Assembly (NCBI GenBank): GCA_937974415.1
Contig: CALJXB010000198.1
Coordinates: forward strand, 1 to 13,694
Source of the DNA: an uncultured Kiloniellales bacterium
Lineage (GTDB): Bacteria > Pseudomonadota > Alphaproteobacteria > Kiloniellales > JAKSDN01
DNA: 13,694 nucleotides
Direction of reading: 5' to 3'
In this document: positions 1 to 6,119 of the stretch, one piece after another
Layout: every line of letters begins with the position of its first letter
How positions within the stretch are numbered: position 1 is the first letter of the stretch
Notes under the pieces: generated by a model
What the model saw: the letters and a program-made list of their open reading frames with translations, nothing else
Databases searched by the model: none
What the model was told of the DNA's origin: nothing
Position numbers and translations under genes: made by a program

Positions 1-84
1 GTCTTCGAGGACGACGAGATCGTCACCGAGCTCGAAGCCTGGTTCGTTTCCGCCGTGGAGGAAACCCGCGACGCCATGGCTTGA
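1..84 (+). CDS. 3' end of an unidentified gene (partial)
   Basis: The window opens inside a reading frame that runs from base 1 to a TGA at 82-84. It gives a 27-residue acidic C-terminus with the segment ELEAWFVSAVEETRDAM. Codon use is GC-rich, like the transporter genes further right, which supports a real coding end. The fragment is too short to assign to a family and I do not recognise it. A 10-base inverted repeat overlaps its stop codon. Confidence 0.55.
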   Translation, partial: VFEDDEIVTELEAWFVSAVEETRDAMA

Positions 85-93
85 AGCCATGGC
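73..93 (+). terminator. Inverted repeat across the stop codon of the partial gene
   Basis: GCCATGGCTT at 73-82 is the exact reverse complement of AAGCCATGGC at 84-93, with one base between; as RNA this is about 8 paired bases around a 5-base loop. It overlaps the TGA at 82-84. No run of T follows, so it is not a canonical intrinsic terminator. It may stabilise the 3' end of the transcript or assist termination. Confidence 0.3.
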
Positions 94-437
94 CGCCTCG
101 CGCTGCAAGCCAGGTTTCGATTCATACAATTCGGCTGAACATGTTTGTACGGCGCCCCCACGTCTACCGCCGACTCGGCATCCTTGACATGCGCAGACCT
201 GCAAGAGCGTGACGTGATTCAAAAAATTTTTCCCCATTCCCACACAAGACTTTCGACACGTCCATTAGGCAAAGAGGAGAGGCGCCATGAAGTTGCTCGT
301 CACTTCGGCTTGAAAGGGCCGGGCGCCCTTCGCGCTCGCTTTCGAAATGAATCCATCGTCGACGCCTGTTCATCGCGGATCTCGATTGCAAGAAGCTTGC
401 GTGAATTAGATTAGCCATCGCACACAATGTTCCTTGA

Positions 438-587
438 CGAGTCGTACTGCGAGTCGGCATTTATGTCGTGATCCTCATGTTGGTTCTCTTGCCGTCGATG
501 GTGATCGTTGGGGTGGCGTGTCATCACTTCATTGGTAGAGATGTCACACCTTCAGATTTCTTTGCACTTGGGCGCGAATCCAGATGA
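438..587 (+). pseudogene. Possible remnant of a sodium/solute symporter N-terminus, or a tiny membrane peptide
   Basis: The frame open from 438 to the TGA at 585-587 encodes a hydrophobic stretch (VVILMLVLLPSMVIVGVA) followed by a polar linker and PSDFFALGRES. Helix, basic or polar linker, then DFFxxGR is the pattern found after the first helix of sodium/solute symporter (SSS) family transporters, and here it stops immediately after. ATG at 477 (36 aa) and GTG at 468 are possible starts, but neither has a Shine-Dalgarno. The resemblance is by eye only. The alternative is chance or a genuine single-helix micropeptide. Confidence 0.22.
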
Positions 588-690
588 CTAGACTCGGTCC
601 GATTGTGTTAAGACAATCTGTGGCGATTCCCAAGCCGGCATGACAATCGACAGGCTCGGCAAACTTCATGTGCCGCGACATGACAAAATC

Positions 691-699
691 TTATCCACA
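691..699 (+). promoter_or_regulatory. Perfect DnaA-box 9-mer
   Basis: TTATCCACA matches the strict E. coli DnaA box (R1 type). It lies about 90 bases upstream of the HU-like gene. I saw no second box and no AT-rich unwinding element nearby, so this is not an origin. It could place the nucleoid-protein gene under DnaA control or be coincidence; one such 9-mer is expected in roughly one of ten windows of this size. Confidence 0.3.
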
Positions 700-789
700 C
701 CCACTCGAAAGTCTGCCTAACAGGCTGCTGGTTTTCGAGATTGGGATGCGCGGCGTCTTGCTCTCACTCACTTACGGGGGGTAGTGCTT

Positions 790-1317
790 ATGGCCAGAAA
801 ACCCACGATACGGAAATCCAAGGCAGCGAAGCCGAAGAAAGCCGCCAAGAAGGCGAAAGCCGCCAAGCCCAGAGCCGCTCGGGCGAAGGCTGCAAAGCCG
901 AAGGCGAGAAAGGCCGCAGCGAAAGCGCCGGCCAGACGGGCGAAAGCGCCGGCAAAAAGGGCGAAAGCGCCCGCCAGGAAGAAGGCTGTTGCCAAGCGCG
1001 CAGCGCCGAAAACTGCAGCCAGGGTCACGGCGACACCAAAGGGCTCGTCGGACAAGGATCATCTGATTTCCGTTATCCAGTCGGGGACAGGTTCTTCGAA
1101 AAAGGCCGCCACGGATACCCTGGCCGCTGTGCTCAGCACGGTTTCTTCGTCTTTGAAGAAGAACGGGAAAGTCCAGCTCGTGGGCTTCGGAAGTTTCGAA
1201 GTCGTGAAACGGCGCGCACGCAAGGGCCGCAACCCTGCGACGGGCGCGTCCATTCGAATCAAGGCATCAAAAGGCGTGCGCTTCAAAGCTGGTTCAAAGC
1301 TGAAGGGCAACCTCTAA
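790..1317 (+). CDS. HU-family DNA-binding protein with a long N-terminal histone H1-like tail
   Basis: A 175-residue nucleoid protein. Residues 1 to about 85 are almost only Lys, Ala, Arg and Pro, with repeats of the RAKAPAK type, and resemble eukaryotic H1 tails and bacterial H1-like proteins. Residues from about 86 to the end form a complete HU/IHF domain of some 90 residues, with the GFGSF turn, the DNA-intercalating arm motif RKGRNPATG and the C-terminal VRFKAG helix. HU bends and compacts DNA as a dimer; the tail should add non-specific, charge-driven binding. ATG at 790 is preferred because GGGGGG (about 776-781) lies a good distance upstream; an in-frame GTG at 784 would add two residues. 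The gene appears monocistronic, with its own terminator. HU proteins with Lys-rich tails are known (actinobacterial C-terminal tails, the Deinococcus N-terminal extension), but a tail this long on the N-terminal side is uncommon. Confidence 0.93.
   Translation: MARKPTIRKSKAAKPKKAAKKAKAAKPRAARAKAAKPKARKAAAKAPARRAKAPAKRAKAPARKKAVAKRAAPKTAARVTATPKGSSDKDHLISVIQSGTGSSKKAATDTLAAVLSTVSSSLKKNGKVQLVGFGSFEVVKRRARKGRNPATGASIRIKASKGVRFKAGSKLKGNL
938..979 (+). repeat. 21-base tandem repeat in the basic tail
   Basis: The 13-mer GGGCGAAAGCGCC occurs at 938-950 and again at 959-971, exactly 21 bases (7 codons) apart. A partial copy, GCGAAAGCGCC, lies 18 bases earlier at about 920-930. The units encode the RAKAPA(K/R) repeats. 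This suggests the tail grew by slippage and its length may vary between strains. Confidence 0.6.
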
Positions 1318-1340
1318 CCCGATCCCGATTGCACGTGACA

Positions 1341-1375
1341 AACCCTGCGCCCATCAAGGGCGCAGGGTTGTTGGT
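1341..1375 (+). terminator. Intrinsic terminator of the HU-like gene
   Basis: AACCCTGCGCCC (1341-1352) and GGGCGCAGGGTT (1358-1369) form a perfect 12-bp stem with a 5-base ATCAA loop, 24 bases after the TAA stop. The following GTTGGTGT is only moderately T-rich. The near-symmetric stem could also stop transcripts arriving from the right. Confidence 0.8.
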
Positions 1376-1395
1376 GTCGTGCGCCTGATCCGGTT

Positions 1396-1557
1396 TCATA
1401 AGTAAGATCGGCAGCACTTGCATTGGGTGGTCTTACCCTTGCCACCGTACAAATCGTAAATGGCAATCATCAGCGCTACGTCACGAGTCCTCCCGGAAAG
1501 CATCAAGCGCACCAACGGCCCTTGAATTCGGGAGAGATGGACTCTCTCAATCCTCAT
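1396..1557 (-). pseudogene. Short frame after the regulator, possible enolase-superfamily N-terminal remnant
   Basis: Downstream of the XRE regulator on the same strand, a frame begins at ATG 1557 (or at TTG 1605, overlapping the regulator's TGA) and stops at 1396. Its first residues, MRIERVHLSRIQGPLVRL, then RTRDVALM, resemble the N-terminal strand pattern of mandelate racemase / muconate-lactonizing / dipeptide epimerase proteins. It ends after about 53 residues in a non-matching Lys/Cys-rich stretch. If real it is a truncated relic; it could equally be a non-coding frame. No good Shine-Dalgarno is visible. Confidence 0.2.
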
Positions 1558-1601
1558 TCCAATTTCAGTGAACCATGCTGCTCCGCCATTCGTCTTCTCA
1601 A

Positions 1602-2225
1602 TCAAGTCGGTGTGGAAACCCAGAAGACCAGTGCTTCGTCCTTTCCAGTTGAGACGCAGGCGTGCCCCATGGAGCTGTCGAAATAGACACAGTCGCCGGG
1701 GCCCAGGCGCACCGACGCATAGTGTTCTGTATGCAGCTCTATCTCCCCTTCGAGGATATAGAGAACCTCCTCGCCAGGATGACGCATCAGTGTGCCAAAC
1801 TGCTCCAAACTGCGAGCTTTTATCCGCGCCACCAGCGGGATCATCCGCTTGTTAGTGATGTCGTTGCAAAGTGTTTGATAAACGTAGCTGTCGGACTCGT
1901 GGTTCTCGCCTTCACCCTTGCGCGTGATGGTTCGCCGCGTGCGGTGCTGCGTCGTATTGGGCGAAGACAAAAGCTCCGAAACATCGATACTCAACCCCTC
2001 GGCAATCCGCAGAATCGTCTCGAAAGTCGGCGACAGCTGGCTGTTCTCAATTTTTGACAGTGCCGAGTGGGAAACGCCGCCGCGACGGGCGAGTTCCTTC
2101 TGTGTGAGGTCTTTATCCGTGCGCAGCTGACGCACGCGTTGACCGAGGTTCTCGGCGCTCAATCGCTCGGCATCAGCCGGCTTTACGGCGTTCTTACGCA
2201 AGATGGTTCTAACGGTTGAGTCCAT
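1602..2225 (-). CDS. XRE-family transcriptional regulator with C-terminal cupin sensor domain
   Basis: A 207-residue two-domain regulator. Residues about 27-87 are a helix-turn-helix of the XRE/Cro-CI type (LGQRVRQLR, LTQKELARRGGVSHSALSKIE, LSPTFETILRIAEGL, DVSELL). Residues about 140-205 are a small cupin barrel with HPGEEVLYILEGEIEL and the second cupin motif LGPGDCVYFDSSMGHAC. Regulators of this class (for example PuuR) usually control adjacent catabolic or uptake genes and sense a small ligand in the cupin. The gene is divergent from the first binding-protein gene with 170 bases between the start codons, so that gene, and perhaps the whole transporter, is the likely target. ATG 2225 is preceded only by a weak Shine-Dalgarno. 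About 20 residues lie before the helix-turn-helix. Its codons are AT-richer than those of the transporter operon. Confidence 0.93.
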   Translation of the reverse strand: MDSTVRTILRKNAVKPADAERLSAENLGQRVRQLRTDKDLTQKELARRGGVSHSALSKIENSQLSPTFETILRIAEGLSIDVSELLSSPNTTQHRTRRTITRKGEGENHESDSYVYQTLCNDITNKRMIPLVARIKARSLEQFGTLMRHPGEEVLYILEGEIELHTEHYASVRLGPGDCVYFDSSMGHACVSTGKDEALVFWVSTPT

Positions 2226-2240
2226 TTTCTGATCCGAAAA
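2225..2240. promoter_or_regulatory. Candidate operator: imperfect palindrome at the regulator start codon
   Basis: TTTTC-T-GATC-C-GAAAA is a 16-base palindrome with a single mismatched pair. It overlaps the regulator's start codon and 5' leader. Just beyond it, TTTCAGAAAT (2251-2260) repeats a similar half-site near the predicted transcription start. The position suits autoregulation by the XRE-cupin protein; this is inference from location and symmetry. Confidence 0.35.
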
Positions 2241-2257
2241 TTCTTTATGCTTTCAGA

Positions 2258-2287
2258 AATATATGTCAGTATCAGCTACCTTATCAA
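2258..2287 (-). promoter_or_regulatory. Candidate sigma-70 promoter for the XRE-cupin regulator
   Basis: On the minus strand, TTGATA (2287-2282) and TATATT (2263-2258) each match the -35/-10 consensus at five of six bases, with an 18-base spacer. Transcription would start near 2251, about 25 bases before the regulator's ATG. Confidence 0.45.
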
Positions 2288-2291
2288 TAAT
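2263..2291 (+). promoter_or_regulatory. Candidate promoter for the first binding-protein gene
   Basis: ATGTCA (2263-2268) and AATAAT (2286-2291), 17 bases apart, match the consensus at four and five of six bases. They lie directly on top of the regulator's own promoter on the other strand, so the two would compete for polymerase. The 5' leader would be about 95 bases long. Confidence 0.3.
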
Positions 2292-2395
2292 AATTGAACG
2301 CTGTTGCCGCGTTCCGACAGGCATTGGTCTAAACCGGTGCGTGTCGGATCAATGTGGTGATATGCGCAGGAACGAAAAACAACGGGAGGGAAACC

Positions 2396-4042
2396 ATGAA
2401 ACCGTCGCCGATTGAAAGAATCATTGGTCTCGCGATGTCCGCTGCTGTCTTGATGTCACCCGCTGTTGCCGCCGAGGAAGCCAAGCGCGGAGGTAGTATT
2501 GTCGTTTCCTACAAGGACGACATAGCAACGCTCGACCCGGCGATCGGCTACGATTGGCAAAATCCGTCGATGATGCAGCTCATCGGTGATGGCCTGATGG
2601 GGTACAAGATGGGTACGACCGATCTGGTGCCCGATTTGGCCGAAAGCTTCACGATCTCGGAAGACGGGCTGACCTATAGCTTCGCTCTGCGCAAGGGCGT
2701 CAAGTTTCACAACGGACGCGAGCTCAAATCGGCCGACGTCAAGTATACTTTCGAGCGCCTCGTGAATCCGGAAACGCAAAGCCCCGGTCAAGGCTATTAC
2801 GCCGTCATCGAGGGATTCGATGAAATGGTTTCAGGGGCGGACGGCCTGTCGGGTGTGACCACGCCTGACGATTACACGGTCATTATCAAGCTGACCCGTC
2901 CAAACGCCGTCTTCTTGAACGTTCTGGCCATGCACTTCTCCTCCATCGTCCCGAAGGAGGAGGTCGAGAAGTACGGCGCCGACTGGGGAAGAAACCCGGT
3001 CGGTACAGGCGCCTACAAGATCACTGAATGGACGCTCGGGCAACGGATCGTGTTCGAGAGAAACCCTGATTACCAGCATGGAACCGGTCCTGAGAATGTC
3101 CCCTACCTCGACAAGATCACCTGGGAGGTTGGCCAGGACCCATCGGTTGCATTGCTGCGCTTGAAAAAGGGCGAGGTCGACATTTTGGGCGATGGCATTC
3201 CGCCCGCGCAGTTTGTGGAGGCGGTCGAGAATCCCGAATTCAATGAACGAGGGATGATCGTCGAGAATCCCATGATTCAAACCAGCTACGTCACCATGAA
3301 CGTGCGCATTCCGCCATTCGACAACGTACTGGTGCGAAAGGCCGTCAACATGGCGATCAACAAGGATCGCATTGTCCGGTTGATCAACAACCGTGCGGTG
3401 CCCGCCACCCAACCCCTGCCGCCGAACATGCCGGGGCATGATGGGAGCTACGAAGGTTACGCTTACGATCCGGCCAAAGCGAAGGAACTGCTGGCCGAAG
3501 CCGGTTTCCCCGACGGGTTTGAAACTGAGTTGTGGAGCATGAACACAGATCCGAACCCGAGAATCGCCCAAGCCATTCAACAAGATCTGGCTCAGGTCGG
3601 CATCAAAGCTGAGCTGCATTCAGTGGCGTCTTCAGTCGTCATCGCGGCCGGCGGCGAGGCAGAGCAAGCGCCGATGATCTGGTCGGGTGGAATGGCGTGG
3701 ATCTCGGACTATCCGGATCCTTCAGGCTTCTATTGGTCGATCCTTGGCTGTGGCGGCGCCGTTCCGGGTGGTTGGAATTGGGCCTGGTACTGCAACGAGG
3801 ACGTCGAAGTCAAGGCGGCCAAGGCCGATGCCATGGCCGATCCGGCCTTAGCGCAAGAGCGAGTCGATTTGTGGCGCTCGATCTATCTCGAGATCATGGA
3901 AGACGCGCCCTGGGTTCCTCTATTCCACTCCCGCTACTTCACAATGCGCTCGGCACGTATGGCAGGCGATGCTGTCCTGTACGTATCGCCGACCTACATT
4001 CCAATGCATTATGAGTATCTGCACGCGAAGGACGCGCAGTGA
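2396..4042 (+). CDS. Substrate-binding protein of a Dpp/Opp-type ABC importer (first copy)
   Basis: A 548-residue periplasmic solute-binding protein of family 5 (SBP_bac_5). The Sec signal peptide occupies about residues 1-26 and is cleaved near AVAA|EE. The mature part has the family's YKDDIATLDPAIGYDW start, VKFHNGREL, NPVGTGAYKITEW, LRLKKGEVDI, VRKAVNMAINKDRIV and YDPAKAKELLAEAGFPDGF blocks. Cys452 and Cys466 (LGCGG and YCNE) are a conserved pair also present in the second copy and may form a disulfide, as in DppA-like proteins. ATG 2396 is chosen because GGGAGGG (2384-2390) sits five bases upstream and a clean signal peptide follows; longer upstream frames would spoil both. By eye it is roughly two-thirds identical to the binding protein at 6120-7751. 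Its codons are much AT-richer, suggesting separate acquisition rather than a recent local duplication. The ligand is unknown; the family binds peptides, nickel, opines and other solutes. Confidence 0.95.
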   Translation: MKPSPIERIIGLAMSAAVLMSPAVAAEEAKRGGSIVVSYKDDIATLDPAIGYDWQNPSMMQLIGDGLMGYKMGTTDLVPDLAESFTISEDGLTYSFALRKGVKFHNGRELKSADVKYTFERLVNPETQSPGQGYYAVIEGFDEMVSGADGLSGVTTPDDYTVIIKLTRPNAVFLNVLAMHFSSIVPKEEVEKYGADWGRNPVGTGAYKITEWTLGQRIVFERNPDYQHGTGPENVPYLDKITWEVGQDPSVALLRLKKGEVDILGDGIPPAQFVEAVENPEFNERGMIVENPMIQTSYVTMNVRIPPFDNVLVRKAVNMAINKDRIVRLINNRAVPATQPLPPNMPGHDGSYEGYAYDPAKAKELLAEAGFPDGFETELWSMNTDPNPRIAQAIQQDLAQVGIKAELHSVASSVVIAAGGEAEQAPMIWSGGMAWISDYPDPSGFYWSILGCGGAVPGGWNWAWYCNEDVEVKAAKADAMADPALAQERVDLWRSIYLEIMEDAPWVPLFHSRYFTMRSARMAGDAVLYVSPTYIPMHYEYLHAKDAQ

Positions 4043-4066
4043 CCACAGTTCGATTTGCTGACATGA

Positions 4067-4109
4067 GGCATGCACCATCCAGAACATGTCGTCCTCGTTG
4101 GTGCATGCC
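4067..4109 (+). repeat. 11-bp perfect inverted repeat after the first binding-protein gene
   Basis: GGCATGCACCA (4067-4077) and TGGTGCATGCC (4099-4109) are exact reverse complements around a 21-base loop, 24 bases after the stop codon. No T-run follows. It probably forms a stable mRNA hairpin. In ABC operons such structures after the binding-protein gene often protect that message from 3' decay and reduce read-through into the permease genes. Confidence 0.5.
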
Positions 4110-4129
4110 ATATTAAGGGCTCCTTCGTT

Positions 4130-4186
4130 GCCTCCATTGCATCGCAGTACAAAGAGGCGATCACCCTTTCTGGTGGGAATGGAGGC
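4130..4186 (+). promoter_or_regulatory. Potential three-way-junction RNA structure in the spacer
   Basis: A 9-bp outer stem, GCCTCCATT (4130-4138) with AATGGAGGC (4178-4186), encloses two adjacent hairpins: ATCGC/GCGAT (4141-4145 with 4157-4161) and CACC/GGTG (4162-4165 with 4172-4175). The architecture recalls junction-type regulatory RNAs, but I recognise no known riboswitch consensus. A 9-bp inverted repeat alone is expected by chance in a window of this length, so support is moderate at best. Confidence 0.25.
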
Positions 4187-4219
4187 GTGTACTACTTCGC
4201 CTGCCGGGCGCTAGTCCGA

Positions 4220-4247
4220 TTGACCTCTCTCGTCTGATGGCTAGGAT
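4220..4247 (+). promoter_or_regulatory. Candidate internal promoter for the permease-ATPase operon
   Basis: TTGACC (4220-4225) and TAGGAT (4242-4247) with a 16-base spacer match the sigma-70 consensus at five and four of six bases. Transcription would begin near 4254, leaving a leader of about 68 bases before the permease ATG at 4322. It would allow the operon to be expressed apart from the first binding protein. Confidence 0.35.
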
Positions 4248-4321
4248 CTCTTGCGCCGGGCGCCTGGTGGCGGTCCGGCACAACACGGCTCACGCAGGTT
4301 GAGGGAGGGGATCGGCGTTCC

Positions 4322-5170
4322 ATGGCCTATACCTGGCGACGCTTGAGCAAAGACCCGCTTGCGCTGGTCGGCATGGCAACCATTGCGGCTATCTCGATTG
4401 CCGCCTTGAGCGCGCCATGGATCGCACCCTTCGATCCGAGGGAGCAGTTCTTCGACGGCCTGACCCTCGAGGGCGCGCCGCTGCCGCCGGACGAGATGTT
4501 CTTCCTTGGCACGGACCTGCTGGGCCGCGACCTATTCTCGCGCCTGCTTTACGGCGCGCGCACATCGCTGGTGATCGGCGTGGTCGCCAACGGCGCGGCG
4601 GTGGCGGTCGGGACGCTGCTCGGAATTGTCGCCGGCTATGTCCAGGGCTGGGTTGGCGCCGCCATCATGCGTTTCACCGATCTCATGATGGCTTTTCCGG
4701 CACTGCTACTGGCGATCGCACTGGCGGCCATCTTTACGCCCTCCCTATGGATCGTCGCCATGGTGATCGCCCTGGTGAACTGGGTGCAGATCGCCCGGGT
4801 CATCTATACCGAGACCACGGCGCTGGCCGCGCGGGAATACATCGAGGCGGCACGCGCCCTGGGCGCCGCCTGGCCGCGCATTCTGTTCCTCCACATCCTG
4901 CCGCACCTGATCCCGACCATACTGGTGTGGGCGACACTCGGGATCGCAACCACCGTGTTGCTGGAGGCGACCTTGTCGTTCCTCGGCATCGGCGTTCAGC
5001 CGCCGACGCCGTCTTGGGGCGGCATCATATTCGAGAGCCAGTCCTACTTTCTCAGCGCACCCTGGCTGGTTTTCTTCCCCGGCATCGCAATCATGGTGAT
5101 GGCGCTTGCGTTCAATCTCGTAGGAGATGCGCTGCGCGACGCCCTCGACCCGACGCAAAGGGGTCGGTGA
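4322..5170 (+). CDS. DppC-like ABC transporter permease
   Basis: A 282-residue inner-membrane permease of the BPD_transp_1 family, OppC/DppC type. The N-terminal helix (about residues 18-36) is followed by the typical periplasmic segment ending in the LGTDLLGRDLFSRLLYGARTSL signature of OppC-like permeases. About five further helices follow. The EAA loop that contacts the ATPases is at about residues 172-195 (EYIEAARALGAAWPRILFLH). ATG 4322 follows GGGAGGGG (4303-4310) at an 11-base gap. Its stop overlaps the next gene's start (TGATG at 5168-5172), so the two permeases are translationally coupled. The C-type permease precedes the B-type here, the reverse of the common dppABCDF order. The codons are strongly GC-rich, in contrast to the preceding gene. 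Confidence 0.95.
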   Translation: MAYTWRRLSKDPLALVGMATIAAISIAALSAPWIAPFDPREQFFDGLTLEGAPLPPDEMFFLGTDLLGRDLFSRLLYGARTSLVIGVVANGAAVAVGTLLGIVAGYVQGWVGAAIMRFTDLMMAFPALLLAIALAAIFTPSLWIVAMVIALVNWVQIARVIYTETTALAAREYIEAARALGAAWPRILFLHILPHLIPTILVWATLGIATTVLLEATLSFLGIGVQPPTPSWGGIIFESQSYFLSAPWLVFFPGIAIMVMALAFNLVGDALRDALDPTQRGR

Positions 5171-6090
5171 TGCTGCGCTATCTGGCCCGCCGGCTCGCCG
5201 CCTCCGCGCTGATCCTGATCGGCGTTTCGGTCATCACCTTCGGCCTCACCTTCCTCATCCCGGCCGATCCGGTGCGCATGATCGCCGGACGCAGCGCCAG
5301 CCCCCAGGCAGTCGAGAACATCCGCCATCAGCTCGGGCTCGATAAGCCTATTCCGGTGCAATACATGAACTACGTCACCAAGCTGGTGCAGGGCGACCTC
5401 GGCCGCTCCTACGTACAGAAGGCGGAAGTCTCGCGGCTGATCGAATCCCGCCTGCCGGCGACCCTGCTGCTCATGGCCGGCGCCATCTTCTTCGAGATCC
5501 TGATCGGCCTGCCGGCGGGCATCCTGGCCGCGACGCGCCGAGGACGGTTGCTCGACCGGGCGGTGATGATCTTCTCCTTCGCCGGCGTATCGACGCCCCA
5601 GTTCGTGCTCGGCCTGCTGCTGCTCTACGTCTTCGCCAACCTGCTCGGCTGGTTTCCCTTGAGCGGCTTCGGCACCCTCAGCCATCTGATCCTGCCGGCG
5701 CTCACCCTCGGCATCGCCGGCGGTGGCTGGTATTCGCGCATGATGCGCTCGAGCATGATCGAGGTGCTCCATCACGATTACATCCGTACCGCGCGGGCCA
5801 AGGGCTTGAGCGGGCCCAAGGTCGTGCTGGTGCACGGCCTGCGGAACGCCATTCTGCCGGTGATCGCCATGGTCGGCCTCGATATCGGCATCTTTATGAG
5901 CGGCGCGGTGGTGGTCGAGTCGGTGTTCGGCTGGCCCGGCATCGGCCAATTGGCCTGGCTGGCGATCCAGCGCATCGATATTCCCATCATCATGGGCGTT
6001 ACACTTGTCGCGGCTGTCGCCATCGTGATTGGCAACCTGCTGGCCGACCTCACGGCTCCGTTGATTGACCCGCGCATCAGATTGCGCTGA
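5170..6090 (+). CDS. DppB-like ABC transporter permease
   Basis: A 306-residue inner-membrane permease that pairs with the DppC-like protein to form the translocation channel. It shows the OppB/DppB features: the N-terminal helix (MLRYLARRLAASALILIGVS), the periplasmic region with IRHQLGLDKPIPVQYMNY and GDLGRSY, about five further helices, the EAA loop at about residues 203-230 (HDYIRTARAKGLSGPKVVLVHG) and the C-terminal VVVESVFGWPGIGQL block. ATG 5170 shares one base with the upstream TGA. A longer open frame extends leftwards from 5170 but is only the shifted reading of the DppC-like gene. Twenty-nine bases separate its stop from the second binding protein. Confidence 0.95.
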   Translation: MLRYLARRLAASALILIGVSVITFGLTFLIPADPVRMIAGRSASPQAVENIRHQLGLDKPIPVQYMNYVTKLVQGDLGRSYVQKAEVSRLIESRLPATLLLMAGAIFFEILIGLPAGILAATRRGRLLDRAVMIFSFAGVSTPQFVLGLLLLYVFANLLGWFPLSGFGTLSHLILPALTLGIAGGGWYSRMMRSSMIEVLHHDYIRTARAKGLSGPKVVLVHGLRNAILPVIAMVGLDIGIFMSGAVVVESVFGWPGIGQLAWLAIQRIDIPIIMGVTLVAAVAIVIGNLLADLTAPLIDPRIRLR

Positions 6091-6119
6091 AATGCATGCC
6101 ATAACAGGGAGGCAATCCA

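Larger units (their letters stand above)
85..783. other. Gene-poor spacer, about 700 bases
   Basis: No reading frame here has both a good ribosome-binding site and protein-like composition. The 89-codon frame at 145-414 and its 98-codon antisense partner have no recognisable domain and look like chance. The spacer does contain a short hydrophobic frame (about 438-587), an SD plus mini-ORF plus hairpin (about 274-330), a small inverted repeat (GATTGT/ACAATC, 601-618), CATGACAA twice exactly 40 bases apart (639-646 and 679-686), and a DnaA-box 9-mer at 691-699. Base composition is clearly lower in GC than the permease and ATPase genes. This fits decayed or recently inserted DNA. Confidence 0.5.

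Noticed and set aside
184..189. Perfect TTGACA -35 box
   Set aside because: No acceptable -10 at 15-19 bases downstream and no gene following closely.
145..414. 89-codon frame on the plus strand and its 98-codon antisense partner
   Set aside because: No Shine-Dalgarno, no recognisable motif, composition like non-coding DNA.
601..618. GATTGT/ACAATC inverted repeat
   Set aside because: Six-base stems are common by chance and no T-run or gene context supports a function.
741..1388. 215-codon frame overlapping the HU-like gene
   Set aside because: It is the shifted reading of the repetitive basic tail; the HU motifs are in the 790-1317 frame.
4417..5169. Long upstream extension of the DppB-like frame
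   Set aside because: The DppC-like frame has all permease motifs here; the extension is Arg/Gly/His-rich shadow sequence and the DppB start at 5170 is clear.
4102..6103. TGCATGCCATA shared by the spacer after the first binding protein (4102-4112) and the leader of the second (6093-6103)
   Set aside because: Several 11-base repeats are expected by chance in a window this long, and the flanks do not match further.
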